Made by a program: the position numbers and the translations under genes
NCBI GenBank assembly: GCA_021414085.1
Contig: JAIOPC010000011.1
Span: forward strand, 209,200 to 273,199
Direction: 5' to 3'
DNA from: Actinomycetes bacterium
Lineage (GTDB): Bacteria > Actinomycetota > Acidimicrobiia > Acidimicrobiales > Ilumatobacteraceae
Length of the DNA: 64,000 bases
Shown: positions 23,887-31,867 of the stretch, piece after piece
How the letters are laid out: each line of letters starts with the position of its first letter
How positions within the stretch are numbered: the stretch's first letter is position 1
The notes under the pieces: generated by a model
Told to the model about the DNA's origin: nothing
Seen by the model: the letters and a program-made list of their open reading frames with translations, nothing else
Databases searched by the model: none

Positions 23887-24866
23887 GAGCTGTAGTTCAC
23901 GACAGGTACGGATCGCCAGATGTGCTGCGACTGGAAGACGTCGCACGGCCGGTTCCAAAAGACGACGAGGTGCTGATCAAAGTCCACGCGACCACCGTCA
24001 ATCGTTCCGACTGCGGTTGGCGTAGTGGCGATCCGTTCTTCTCGCGCTTCTTCACTGGGATCCGTCGACCGAAGCACAAGATTCTCGGCAGCGAGTTTGC
24101 AGGCGAGATCGCGGGCGTCGGTTCCTCGGTCACCAAGTTCGCTGTCGGCGATCGAGTCTTCGGTGCGTGCGGTTTCGGTGCCCACGCCGAGTACGTCTGC
24201 ATGCGCGAGAGCCGGATGATTGCACACAAGCCAGAAGGCATGTCGTTTCAAGAGGCGGCCGCAGTGTGCGACGGAGTAGCCATCGCGGGGGCGTGCCTCA
24301 AGTCCGTCGAACTTCACGAAGGGCGCAGCATTCTCATCTACGGCGCGTCCGGCTCGATCGGTACCGCTGCCGTGCAACTAGCCCACAACACGGGCGCGCA
24401 CATCACGGCTGTCTGCGACACCGAGCACGTCGAGTTGGTCAAGTCGCTTGGCGCCGACGAAGTCATCGATTACACCAAGGACGACTTCACGAAGCAAGGT
24501 CAGCAGTACGACGTTGTCTTCGACGCAGTCGGCAAGAACACCTTTCGTCGCTGCCGGCGTGCGATCGTCCGCCGTGGCACATACATCGAGACGGACCTCG
24601 GCTTCATGTGGCACGTCCCGGCGCTCACGTTGCTCACTCGACTCACACACAAACTTGGCGGTAGGCGAGTAACCCTGCCGATTCCGAAGTACGCGCCCGA
24701 GGAGGTCGTCGTTCTGAAGCAGCTGATCGAAGCCGGGAAGTACCGAGCAGTGATCGACAGCGCGCGACCGCTGGAACAAATCGTCGAAGCGACGAAGTAC
24801 GTCGAGACCGGTCAGAAGACAGGGAACCTGGTCATCACCGTCACTGAGGAGGGAACACGGCAATGA
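23883..24866 (+). CDS. Zinc-independent quinone oxidoreductase-like MDR protein (copy 1)
   Basis: A 327-residue medium-chain dehydrogenase/reductase of the NAD(P)H quinone oxidoreductase type. It starts MRAVVHDRYGSPDVLRLEDV, and the nucleotide-binding motif YGASGSIGTAAVQLA lies near residue 145. The structural zinc cysteines of alcohol dehydrogenases are absent. It likely reduces quinones or enones with NAD(P)H. It overlaps the NUDIX regulator and the following paralogue by four bases each, so all three are co-translated. Confidence 0.87.
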   Translation: MRAVVHDRYGSPDVLRLEDVARPVPKDDEVLIKVHATTVNRSDCGWRSGDPFFSRFFTGIRRPKHKILGSEFAGEIAGVGSSVTKFAVGDRVFGACGFGAHAEYVCMRESRMIAHKPEGMSFQEAAAVCDGVAIAGACLKSVELHEGRSILIYGASGSIGTAAVQLAHNTGAHITAVCDTEHVELVKSLGADEVIDYTKDDFTKQGQQYDVVFDAVGKNTFRRCRRAIVRRGTYIETDLGFMWHVPALTLLTRLTHKLGGRRVTLPIPKYAPEEVVVLKQLIEAGKYRAVIDSARPLEQIVEATKYVETGQKTGNLVITVTEEGTRQ

Positions 24867-25834
24867 AAGCGATTGTCCGCACAAAGTACGGCTCGCCAGA
24901 AGTGCTCTCGCTGGAAGAGATCGAGACGCCGACGCTCACCGATGATGGGGTGCTCGTGCGCGTACACGCCACGTCGGTGAACCCGGCCGAGTGGTACGGC
25001 ATGATGGGCACGCCCCTCATCGCGCGCATGGCGTTCGGGTTGCGCAAACCGAAGACGAAGACGATGGGAGTCGACTTCGCTGGAACGGTTGCAGAGGTCG
25101 GCAAGAATGTCACGCGGTTTCACGTTGGCGACGAAGTGTTCGGCGGTCGCGACGGAGTCTTTGCCGAGTACGTAGTTGTCGGCGAGGCAAAGGCGGTCTT
25201 GCCAAAGCCGGCGAACGTGACAATGGAGCAGGCGGGCTCCGTGGCGATCGCGGCGTTCACCGCACTGCAGGGCTTGCGCGACAAGGGCAAGCTTCAGAGC
25301 GGACAACAGGTTCTGATCAACGGCGCTTCAGGCGGTGTCGGGACATTCGCAGTACAGATCGCCAAGTGGTTAGGCGCAGAGGTGACAGCAGTGTGCAGCA
25401 CGCGCAACGTCGAACACGTGCGCGCGCTGGGTGCCGACCATGTCATCGACTACAAGCGCGACGACTTCACTCGCAGTGATCGGCGATACGACCTCATCCT
25501 CGATGTCGCTGGTAGTAGGTCATGGCGTGAGTGTCGGCGCATACTGAACAAGAAGGCCCGGCTCGTCATCGTTGGAGCACCGAAGGGGAATCGCCTTCTG
25601 GGGCCGGTGAGTCACATGCTGAAGACGCGACTTGCTTCCGTTGGCAGCCGACGAAAGCTCGTGTTCTTCGTCGCCAAGATCCAGAAGGAGGACCTAGCGG
25701 TCTTGGCGGATCTGATGGCGACCGGCAGTGTGACGCCAGTCATCGACCGCACGTACACGTTGGCGGATGCGGCCGACGCGATGCGTTACCTCGGTGAAGG
25801 CCACGCGCAGGGAAAGATCGTCCTGACCATCTAG
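24863..25834 (+). CDS. Zinc-independent quinone oxidoreductase-like MDR protein (copy 2)
   Basis: A 323-residue paralogue of the preceding gene. It starts MKAIVRTKYGSPEVLSLEEI, with the cofactor motif INGASGGVGTFAVQIAKWLG near residue 152 and a conserved GADHVIDYKRDDFT segment that also occurs in copy 1 as GADEVIDYTKDDFT. It arose by tandem duplication followed by considerable divergence. It is predicted to be an NAD(P)H-dependent quinone or enone reductase. A 4-base overlap joins it to copy 1. Confidence 0.88.
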   Translation: MKAIVRTKYGSPEVLSLEEIETPTLTDDGVLVRVHATSVNPAEWYGMMGTPLIARMAFGLRKPKTKTMGVDFAGTVAEVGKNVTRFHVGDEVFGGRDGVFAEYVVVGEAKAVLPKPANVTMEQAGSVAIAAFTALQGLRDKGKLQSGQQVLINGASGGVGTFAVQIAKWLGAEVTAVCSTRNVEHVRALGADHVIDYKRDDFTRSDRRYDLILDVAGSRSWRECRRILNKKARLVIVGAPKGNRLLGPVSHMLKTRLASVGSRRKLVFFVAKIQKEDLAVLADLMATGSVTPVIDRTYTLADAADAMRYLGEGHAQGKIVLTI

Positions 25835-25849
25835 CGGTACTGTCTGCTG

Positions 25850-26212
25850 ATGGCCGCCAAGTCCGTCGAAGATCGCGTGCGGTCAATCTGCATGGCGTTT
25901 CCAGAAGTGACCGAGAAGACGAGCCACAGTGCGCCGGCGTTCTTTGTGAAGAAGCAGTTCCTGCACCTGTGGGTCGACGGTCATCACGAAAATCAGTTCC
26001 CGCACCTGTGGTGTGCTGCCCCGGTGGGTGCGCAAGAGGAACTCATCGAAACCGAGCCGAAGCGATTCTTCCGCCCGCCGTACGTAGGGAGCCGCGGCTG
26101 GATCGGCGTGCGCCTGGACGGCAAGGTCGATTGGGGCGAGATCGCGGAGATCTGCAAGGACGCCTATCGCGTCACAGCCCCTCCAAAACTCGCCGCCCAA
26201 CTCACCGTTTGA
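25850..26212 (+). CDS. MmcQ/YjbR-family protein
   Basis: A 120-residue protein with the CyaY-like fold of the MmcQ/YjbR family. Characteristic are CMAFPEVTEKTSHSAPAFFV at the start, RFFRPPYVGSRGWIGVRL near residue 75, and WGEIAEICKDAYRVTAPPKL at the C-terminus. These proteins may bind DNA or small ligands; the role is not established. It follows the oxidoreductase operon by 15 bases and may be its last gene. A hairpin terminator follows. Confidence 0.88.
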   Translation: MAAKSVEDRVRSICMAFPEVTEKTSHSAPAFFVKKQFLHLWVDGHHENQFPHLWCAAPVGAQEELIETEPKRFFRPPYVGSRGWIGVRLDGKVDWGEIAEICKDAYRVTAPPKLAAQLTV

Positions 26213-26213
26213 A

Positions 26214-26242
26214 CGCTGCCGCACGCATACCGTGCGCCAGCG
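26214..26242. terminator. Bidirectional hairpin terminator
   Basis: CGCTG-c-CGCACG and CGTGCG-c-CAGCG form a stem with one C.C mismatch around the loop CATAC. It lies between the convergent yjbR-like gene and the ABC permease gene, where a two-way terminator is expected. There is no long T-tract. Confidence 0.6.
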
Positions 26243-26254
26243 AACAAACGCGGG

Positions 26255-27076
26255 TTAGCCGTCGGCGCGATTGCGCCAGCGGAACGAACGCAGGCACCAC
26301 ACCAGTCCGACGATGATCCAGATGCTGAGCACCAGCGCAACGCGATCGAGTTCCCAATCACCCGTGACCTCGCGTGCCTTGGCAGCGTCGGGCAAGAATG
26401 CGTAGCGCAAGCCCTGGCACATCCACTTCAACGGAAAGATTGCGGCGGCGTTCTGCAGCCAGCTGGGCACATCGCTGTACACGAAGAACACGCCGGAGAT
26501 GAACTGCAGCACGATCGCGATTGGCGACACCATTGCCGGCGCCGCCTGCCCGTTCTTGGGGACCGATGAGAATGCAATGCCGCACAGCGTGCACGCAGTG
26601 AGTCCGAGGACGAAGACCATCGCGAACACTGCCCAGTGTTTGGCGTCGACTGGCAGATTGAGATCGAAGAACAGCACGCCGGCTGTCAGCATCAGTGCCA
26701 GCGAGGCCAGTGACACCACCATCACCACGCCGATCTTGCCGATGAAGAATGCGCTCTTCGGCATCGGTGTTCCGCGCAAACGCTTCAACAGGCCGGCATC
26801 GCGTTCCATCGCAATGGTGATTGCCAAGTTCTGAAAGCTTGACGTCATCAAGCTTGCACCGAGCATGCCGGCGACGAAGTAGTTCACGAACGGCGTTCCA
26901 GGAACGATCTCGTCCTGGCTGCCGAAGATTGATCCGAACAACACCAGCAGGATCAACGGAAACAACATCGTGAAGACGACGGCTTCGCGCTGGCGAAAGA
27001 AGGACTTGAGCTCGGCCCGAATTCGCGCCGAGCAGATCGCGACGTAGCTCACCGAGGAAGTCGCCACGTCACTCAC
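26255..27076 (-). CDS. ABC-2 type exporter permease
   Basis: A 273-residue membrane protein of the ABC-2 family. It starts with a cytoplasmic RIRAELKSFFRQREAVVFTM segment, followed by six hydrophobic segments including VVFTMLFPLILLVLFGSIFG. The MERDAGLLKRLRGTPMP coupling-helix motif lies near residue 90. It pairs with the ATPase encoded immediately upstream (8-base overlap) as a drug, antibiotic or lipid exporter. The substrate cannot be deduced. The sequence near the C-terminus, CQGLRYAFLPDAAKAREV, is typical of DrrB-like permeases. Confidence 0.9.
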   Translation of the reverse strand: MSDVATSSVSYVAICSARIRAELKSFFRQREAVVFTMLFPLILLVLFGSIFGSQDEIVPGTPFVNYFVAGMLGASLMTSSFQNLAITIAMERDAGLLKRLRGTPMPKSAFFIGKIGVVMVVSLASLALMLTAGVLFFDLNLPVDAKHWAVFAMVFVLGLTACTLCGIAFSSVPKNGQAAPAMVSPIAIVLQFISGVFFVYSDVPSWLQNAAAIFPLKWMCQGLRYAFLPDAAKAREVTGDWELDRVALVLSIWIIVGLVWCLRSFRWRNRADG

Positions 27077-27938
27077 CGTCCGGTCCGAGCATTGCGAGGT
27101 ACGTGTCTTCCAAACTTGGTCGGGTGATCTTCAATTCCGCTAGTTCGCCGGGATTCGAACTGCTCAACTCGCGAACGACCTGTGTGGGTGTGGCCGTCTC
27201 GATCTCGACGATCCGACCATCGGTGTTGCGGTAGCTGACCTTCGCCAAGGCTTTGCCGCGACCACCGAGACCGCTGGGTGTGTCCAGTGCGATGAGAGTT
27301 CCGTGATTGATCACGCCAACGCGATCGGCCAATGCTTCGGCCTCGTCGAGGTAGTGCGTCGTCAACAAGATAGTTGTGCCCTCGGCGCGCAGGCCTTGGA
27401 TCATCGCCCAGAAATGACGACGCGCTTCCGGGTCGAAACCGGTGGTTGGCTCATCAAGAAACAGCAGTTCGGGCCGACCGAGGATCCCCAATCCGACATC
27501 AAGACGCCGACGCAGCCCGCCCGACAGTTGGCTGCCGCGCTGGTTGGGGTAATCGCCGAGCCCAACGAGGTGCAGCACCTCGTCGATCGGTCGCGGATGC
27601 GGGTAGAACGCCGCGAACGTGGCCAACGACTCCACCACTGTTAGCTCAGTGAGATCCTTCGTCGATTGCAGGACGATGCCGATGCGAGCGCGCCACGCCG
27701 CGTCGCCCTTTTGTGGATCGACCCCCAGCACCTTCACGTCGCCGCTGTCGCGGTTGCGGTAGCCCTCGAGGATTTCGATCGTCGTGCTCTTGCCGGCGCC
27801 GTTCGGGCCGAGCAGCGCGAACACCTCCCCAAGCTCAATGCGCAGGTCAAGCCCCGCGACCGCTTGTGTCGTCGTTGACTTCCCGGCCGACTTGCCTTGA
27901 TAGGTCTTGGTGAGGCCGACAATTTCGACCGCAGTCAT
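27069..27938 (-). CDS. ABC transporter ATPase (DrrA-like)
   Basis: A 289-residue nucleotide-binding subunit. Walker A is LLGPNGAGKSTT near residue 42, the signature is QLSGGLRRRLDVGLGIL near 145, Walker B is LLFLDEPTTGFDP near 168, and the switch His lies in LLTTHYLDEAEAL. The C-terminal extension is typical of drug-exporting ATPases. ATG 27938 begins MTAVEIVGLTKTYQG; an ATG ten codons earlier is possible. It is the first gene of the exporter operon and is divergent from the MMPL transporter at 28017. Confidence 0.92.
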   Translation of the reverse strand: MTAVEIVGLTKTYQGKSAGKSTTTQAVAGLDLRIELGEVFALLGPNGAGKSTTIEILEGYRNRDSGDVKVLGVDPQKGDAAWRARIGIVLQSTKDLTELTVVESLATFAAFYPHPRPIDEVLHLVGLGDYPNQRGSQLSGGLRRRLDVGLGILGRPELLFLDEPTTGFDPEARRHFWAMIQGLRAEGTTILLTTHYLDEAEALADRVGVINHGTLIALDTPSGLGGRGKALAKVSYRNTDGRIVEIETATPTQVVRELSSSNPGELAELKITRPSLEDTYLAMLGPDGE

Positions 27939-28016
27939 GGGATCGATTCTGGCAGATTGCGTATACATTTTGCGAACCCTCCCATTGTGTAAATCCTCCT
28001 TACTGAAAGGACCGAC

Positions 28017-30365
28017 GTGACCGCGTCGCTCGCCCCCGAATCAACTCGTAAACCACACCTGCTCGCGCGTCTCGGCCGGTGGTGTGTTCACCGTCGCAAG
28101 CTCGTCGTGTTCGGAATTTGGATTCCGCTCTTCGTCGTGCTGAACGCTGCATCGGGTGCCGTGGGCTCCGACTTCCACACGGAGATGAAACTGCCGAGCG
28201 GCGAAGCCGCCGACGTTTTCGACTTGCTCAAGAGCGTCAGCGATGAAGCCGCTGGATTCGACGCCGAGATCGTGTTCTATTCACCCGATGGTGTGAACAC
28301 CGATGAGATCACCGAGTCGCTCTCGGCGTTCTTCGGCGAGGTCGAAAAACTTGAAGGCGTCGATGTGACGAGCCCATTTGATTCGCCCGATCCGGAAATC
28401 AGCGAGGACGGCACTGTTGGCGTCGCGCGCCTGAAGATCACCGAGCGCAGTCAGCAAGACGCGATCAAGCTGGCCGACGAGATCCGAGCGTTGGGCGACA
28501 AGGTCTCGCTGACGCAGGCCGACGGCAGCAAGTTGCAGATCGAGTACGGCGGCTGGGTATTCAGCAAGTTCGAGTTCCCGGCCTCGGAAGCGCTCGGCAT
28601 TATCGCGGCGGTTGTGATTCTGGTGCTCGCCTTCGGCTCCGTCATCGCGATGGGCTTGCCCATCGGAACGGCTCTTGTCGGACTCGGCATGGGCACGGCC
28701 ATCGTGGGACTGCTCAGTCACGTGCAGTCGATGCCAGATTTCACGAGCCAGATGGTGGCGATGATTGGCCTCGGCGTCGGCATCGACTACGCGCTATTCA
28801 TCGTGACGCGATATCGAGCTGCGCTACACGACGGGTTGTCGGTCGAAGAGGCAGTCGTGGAAGCGGTCGACACAAGTGGTCGCGCTGTCGTCTTCGCTGG
28901 CATCACGGTCATGATCTCTCTGGTTGGCCTGTATCTCATCGGGCTCGAGTTCGTCAGCGGCCTCGCCACCGGCGCAACGGTCGGTGTATTGGTGATGATG
29001 CTCGCTTCAATCACTTTGCTGCCCGCGCTGCTCGCAATGACAGGACACCGCATCAATGTCACGTCGCGCGCCGCGCTCGCCGCGCTTGCGGTCTTGGTTG
29101 TCGCAGCCCTCGGGGCCATCATCACGACCAACATCGGCATCTTGCTGGTGGGCTTGCTCGTTTCAGCTGTGGTCCTCGTCGCCAGCTTCTTTGTGAAGTC
29201 ACTGCGCAAGCCAGTGCCGCACCGCGCGGAAAAGCCGGGCGAGCAGAGTCTGTGGTATCGGTGGAGCCGTATTGTGCAGCGTCGTCCCTGGCGCGTGCTC
29301 GCGGTTTCAGTTGGTTTGCTCGTCTTCTTGATGATTCCGCTGTTCTCGATTCGCCTGGGGTTTGGCGACATGGGCAATGCTCCTGAGGATCAGACGGTGC
29401 GCAAGGCTTACGACTTGCTGGCCGACGGTTTTGGCCCCGGCTCGAATGGCCCGTTGGTCATCACAGTCACCGGCTCCGCGGCCGACGACAACGCTGCTCG
29501 CCAAGAGTTCGTTGAACTGTTGCGCGGTGTCGAGGGTGTGTCTGCGGCGTTCTCGCCGCCAGAAGCCTTGCGCCCCGGGTTGGCAATTGTCACCGTCATT
29601 CCCGACAGCGCACCGCAAGACGAAGCCACAAACGAGCTCGTCAATCGGTTGCGCGACGACATTGTCCCTGCGAGCGGCGTCGAAGCGCTTGTCGGCGGCC
29701 AAACGGCTGCCGGCATGGACTTCGCGACCTACCTGGGCAGTCGTCTGCCGTTGTTGATTGGCGCCGTGCTCATCCTGAGCTTCCTGCTGTTGATGGCGGT
29801 GTTCCGCAGCGTGCTCGTGCCGTTGAAGGCCGTGGTCATGAACCTGCTGTCGATCGGCGCTGCCTATGGAGTGATCGTCGCCATCTTCCAGTGGGGTTGG
29901 GCGAAAGATCTGATCGGCGTTGGCAAGGAAGGCCCGATCGACGCATGGGTCCCGATGATGCTGTTCGCCATCGTCTTCGGTTTGTCGATGGACTACGAGG
30001 TCTTCCTGCTGTCGCGCATCAAAGAGGAATACGACCGCACCGGTGACAACGGCCTTGCAGTGGCCGACGGCCTCGCCGTCACTGCGCGCGTCATCACCGC
30101 CGCAGCGTTAATCATGGTGTGCGTTTTCAGTGCATTCGTCTTGGGCGACGAGCGCTCGCTGAAGCTCTTCGGCCTCGGCCTGGCTGCTGCGGTCGCCATC
30201 GACGCGACCATTGTGCGCATGTTGCTCGTGCCCGCGACGATGGAACTGCTCGGAAACCGCAACTGGTGGATTCCGAAGTGGATCGACAAGCTGCTGCCCA
30301 AGATCGACGTCGAGGGTTACCACCACCAGGCGCCGGCGATCGGTGCTCACGACGAGAAGTCATGA
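28017..30365 (+). CDS. MMPL-family RND transporter
   Basis: A 782-residue RND-type transporter with two MMPL halves. Each half has one N-terminal helix, an extracytoplasmic loop and five further helices. Key elements are MVAMIGLGVGIDYALFIVTR near residue 245, with the proton-relay GxGxDY motif, and its counterpart FAIVFGLSMDYEVFLLSRIK near residue 655. MMPL proteins move lipids, glycolipids or drugs with the proton gradient. A GAAAGGA ribosome binding site precedes GTG 28017. It is the first gene of an operon with the MDMPI-like protein and the nucleoside hydrolase. Confidence 0.93.
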   Translation: MTASLAPESTRKPHLLARLGRWCVHRRKLVVFGIWIPLFVVLNAASGAVGSDFHTEMKLPSGEAADVFDLLKSVSDEAAGFDAEIVFYSPDGVNTDEITESLSAFFGEVEKLEGVDVTSPFDSPDPEISEDGTVGVARLKITERSQQDAIKLADEIRALGDKVSLTQADGSKLQIEYGGWVFSKFEFPASEALGIIAAVVILVLAFGSVIAMGLPIGTALVGLGMGTAIVGLLSHVQSMPDFTSQMVAMIGLGVGIDYALFIVTRYRAALHDGLSVEEAVVEAVDTSGRAVVFAGITVMISLVGLYLIGLEFVSGLATGATVGVLVMMLASITLLPALLAMTGHRINVTSRAALAALAVLVVAALGAIITTNIGILLVGLLVSAVVLVASFFVKSLRKPVPHRAEKPGEQSLWYRWSRIVQRRPWRVLAVSVGLLVFLMIPLFSIRLGFGDMGNAPEDQTVRKAYDLLADGFGPGSNGPLVITVTGSAADDNAARQEFVELLRGVEGVSAAFSPPEALRPGLAIVTVIPDSAPQDEATNELVNRLRDDIVPASGVEALVGGQTAAGMDFATYLGSRLPLLIGAVLILSFLLLMAVFRSVLVPLKAVVMNLLSIGAAYGVIVAIFQWGWAKDLIGVGKEGPIDAWVPMMLFAIVFGLSMDYEVFLLSRIKEEYDRTGDNGLAVADGLAVTARVITAAALIMVCVFSAFVLGDERSLKLFGLGLAAAVAIDATIVRMLLVPATMELLGNRNWWIPKWIDKLLPKIDVEGYHHQAPAIGAHDEKS

Positions 30366-30913
30366 GCGAAACGGCCGATCGCTTCGCCGCCGTAGCGGCC
30401 CGGTTCACACAATGCGTCGAGGCTGTTCCCGCGGAAGCGTGGAACAACTCGTCGCCGTGTGCGGGTTGGACCACACGCGACGTGGTACGGCACCTCGTCG
30501 ATTGGGTTCCTGGCTTCTATAGCGCGAATGCCGGCCTCACGTTTCCGGCCGGACCCTCAGTCGACGTCGACCCGGCGGGTGCGTGGGCGGTTGTGTGCCG
30601 CACGCTGCTCGCCGCGCTCGCCGACCCCGAGGTTTCGGCGCGCGAGTTCGATAGTCAGGCTGGCCGCATGTCTGTCGAGCAATCAATCGGCATGATCGTT
30701 ACTGGCGACGTGTTGATTCACACATGGGATGTGGCCCGCGCCACGGGGCTCGACGAGCGACTCGACGCTGCCGAAGTGCACGGCATGTTCGAAGGAATGC
30801 AAGCCTTCGATGAAATCCTGCGCAGTTCGGGCCAGTTTGGTCCTCGGGTCACTGTGCCCGAGTCGGCCACTGAGCAGGACAAGTTGCTCGCCTTCACGGG
30901 GCGTCAGCCCTGA
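30362..30913 (+). CDS. MDMPI/DinB-fold metal-binding protein (TIGR03086-like)
   Basis: A 183-residue member of the maleylpyruvate-isomerase-like family. The N-terminal pattern AWNNSSPCAGWTTRDVVRHL then VDWVPGF holds the conserved Trp and metal-site His. The central GDVLIHTWDVARATG motif is diagnostic for the TIGR03086 branch. These are predicted metal- or mycothiol-dependent enzymes of unknown substrate. ATG 30362 overlaps the MMPL stop by four bases, and its own stop overlaps the nucleoside hydrolase start. Confidence 0.82.
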   Translation: MSETADRFAAVAARFTQCVEAVPAEAWNNSSPCAGWTTRDVVRHLVDWVPGFYSANAGLTFPAGPSVDVDPAGAWAVVCRTLLAALADPEVSAREFDSQAGRMSVEQSIGMIVTGDVLIHTWDVARATGLDERLDAAEVHGMFEGMQAFDEILRSSGQFGPRVTVPESATEQDKLLAFTGRQP

Positions 30914-31863
30914 CACGCAAACTGATCATCGACACCGACCCTGGGGTCGATGATGCCATGGCGATCTTCATGGCGTTGGCCTCCCCGGAGCTCGACGTTG
31001 TTGGTCTCACCACCATCTTTGGTAACGCCGCAACAGTCGACACCACGCGCAATGCGCGTGTGCTGCTTGATGCCGCAGGGCGCGACGACATCCCGGTGTC
31101 TGCTGGCGCCAGTGCTCCTCTCGCCGCGGACTACATCGGGCCGGTTCCGTGGGTGCATGGCCACAACGGGCTTGGCGATGCGCCAATTGGCGAACCGAGT
31201 CGTCCGCCAGTTGCGACTTCGGCGCACGAGTTCTTGTACGAGATGGCTGCCGCGGACCCCGGTGCGATCACATTGCTGGCGGTTGGTCCGCTCACCAACC
31301 TGGGCTTGCTGCTACAGCACCATCCAGATGCCGTCGACCTCTTCGCCGAGGTTGTGGTGATGGGTGGCAATGCGCTCGTGCCCGGCAACGCAACACCGGT
31401 CGCGGAAGCAAACATCAACAACGACCCCGAAGCAGCCGACTTGGTGTTCGGCGCGAAGTGGCGAGTGACAATGGTCGGGCTCGACGTCACGCACAAGGTG
31501 AACTTGTCGGGAGCAGCAATCGATCGCATCAGCGCCGTCGATACACCGACGGCTGCCCTGCTTGCCGCGGCGCTGCCGCTGTATCGCAACTTCTTTGAGA
31601 CGCGCAACCACGTCGATGGCATCTTCGTGCACGATCCGTCGGCGGTTGCATACCTGCTGGATCCCGATGCGTTCACCACCGAGCAGTGGCCCATTCGAGT
31701 CGAGACCGAGAGCTTCAGTCGCGGCAAGACGTGGCCCAACATGGGCGACACCGACGATGCCGCGCCGCCCGCGTGGCGTGGCCGACCGGCGGTGAATGTG
31801 TGCACCGAAGTCGATGCACCTTGGGTGTTGCGCCTCGTCGAAGAACGACTGACTCGGTACTAG
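30910..31863 (+). CDS. Inosine/uridine-preferring nucleoside hydrolase, probable CTG start
   Basis: A 317-residue nucleoside hydrolase that would split the N-glycosidic bond of ribonucleosides. The calcium-binding N-terminal motif LIIDTDPGVDDAMAI is essential for catalysis. It lies upstream of the first in-frame ATG (30958), so that ATG cannot be the true start. The frame closes at a TGA 14 codons before the motif, and the only start-like codon in between is CTG at 30910, which overlaps the upstream stop as CTGA. Further motifs are VHGHNGLGDAP, AVGPLTNLGLLL and FVHDPSAVAYLLDP near residue 240, holding the active-site His and Asp. It is operonic with the MMPL and MDMPI-like genes and probably acts in nucleoside salvage. 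Confidence 0.9.
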   Translation: MTRKLIIDTDPGVDDAMAIFMALASPELDVVGLTTIFGNAATVDTTRNARVLLDAAGRDDIPVSAGASAPLAADYIGPVPWVHGHNGLGDAPIGEPSRPPVATSAHEFLYEMAAADPGAITLLAVGPLTNLGLLLQHHPDAVDLFAEVVVMGGNALVPGNATPVAEANINNDPEAADLVFGAKWRVTMVGLDVTHKVNLSGAAIDRISAVDTPTAALLAAALPLYRNFFETRNHVDGIFVHDPSAVAYLLDPDAFTTEQWPIRVETESFSRGKTWPNMGDTDDAAPPAWRGRPAVNVCTEVDAPWVLRLVEERLTRY

Positions 31864-31867
31864 GCCG

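Noticed and set aside
30958..31863. Nucleoside hydrolase starting at the first ATG
   Set aside because: This start would remove the DTDPGVDD calcium-binding motif needed for activity.
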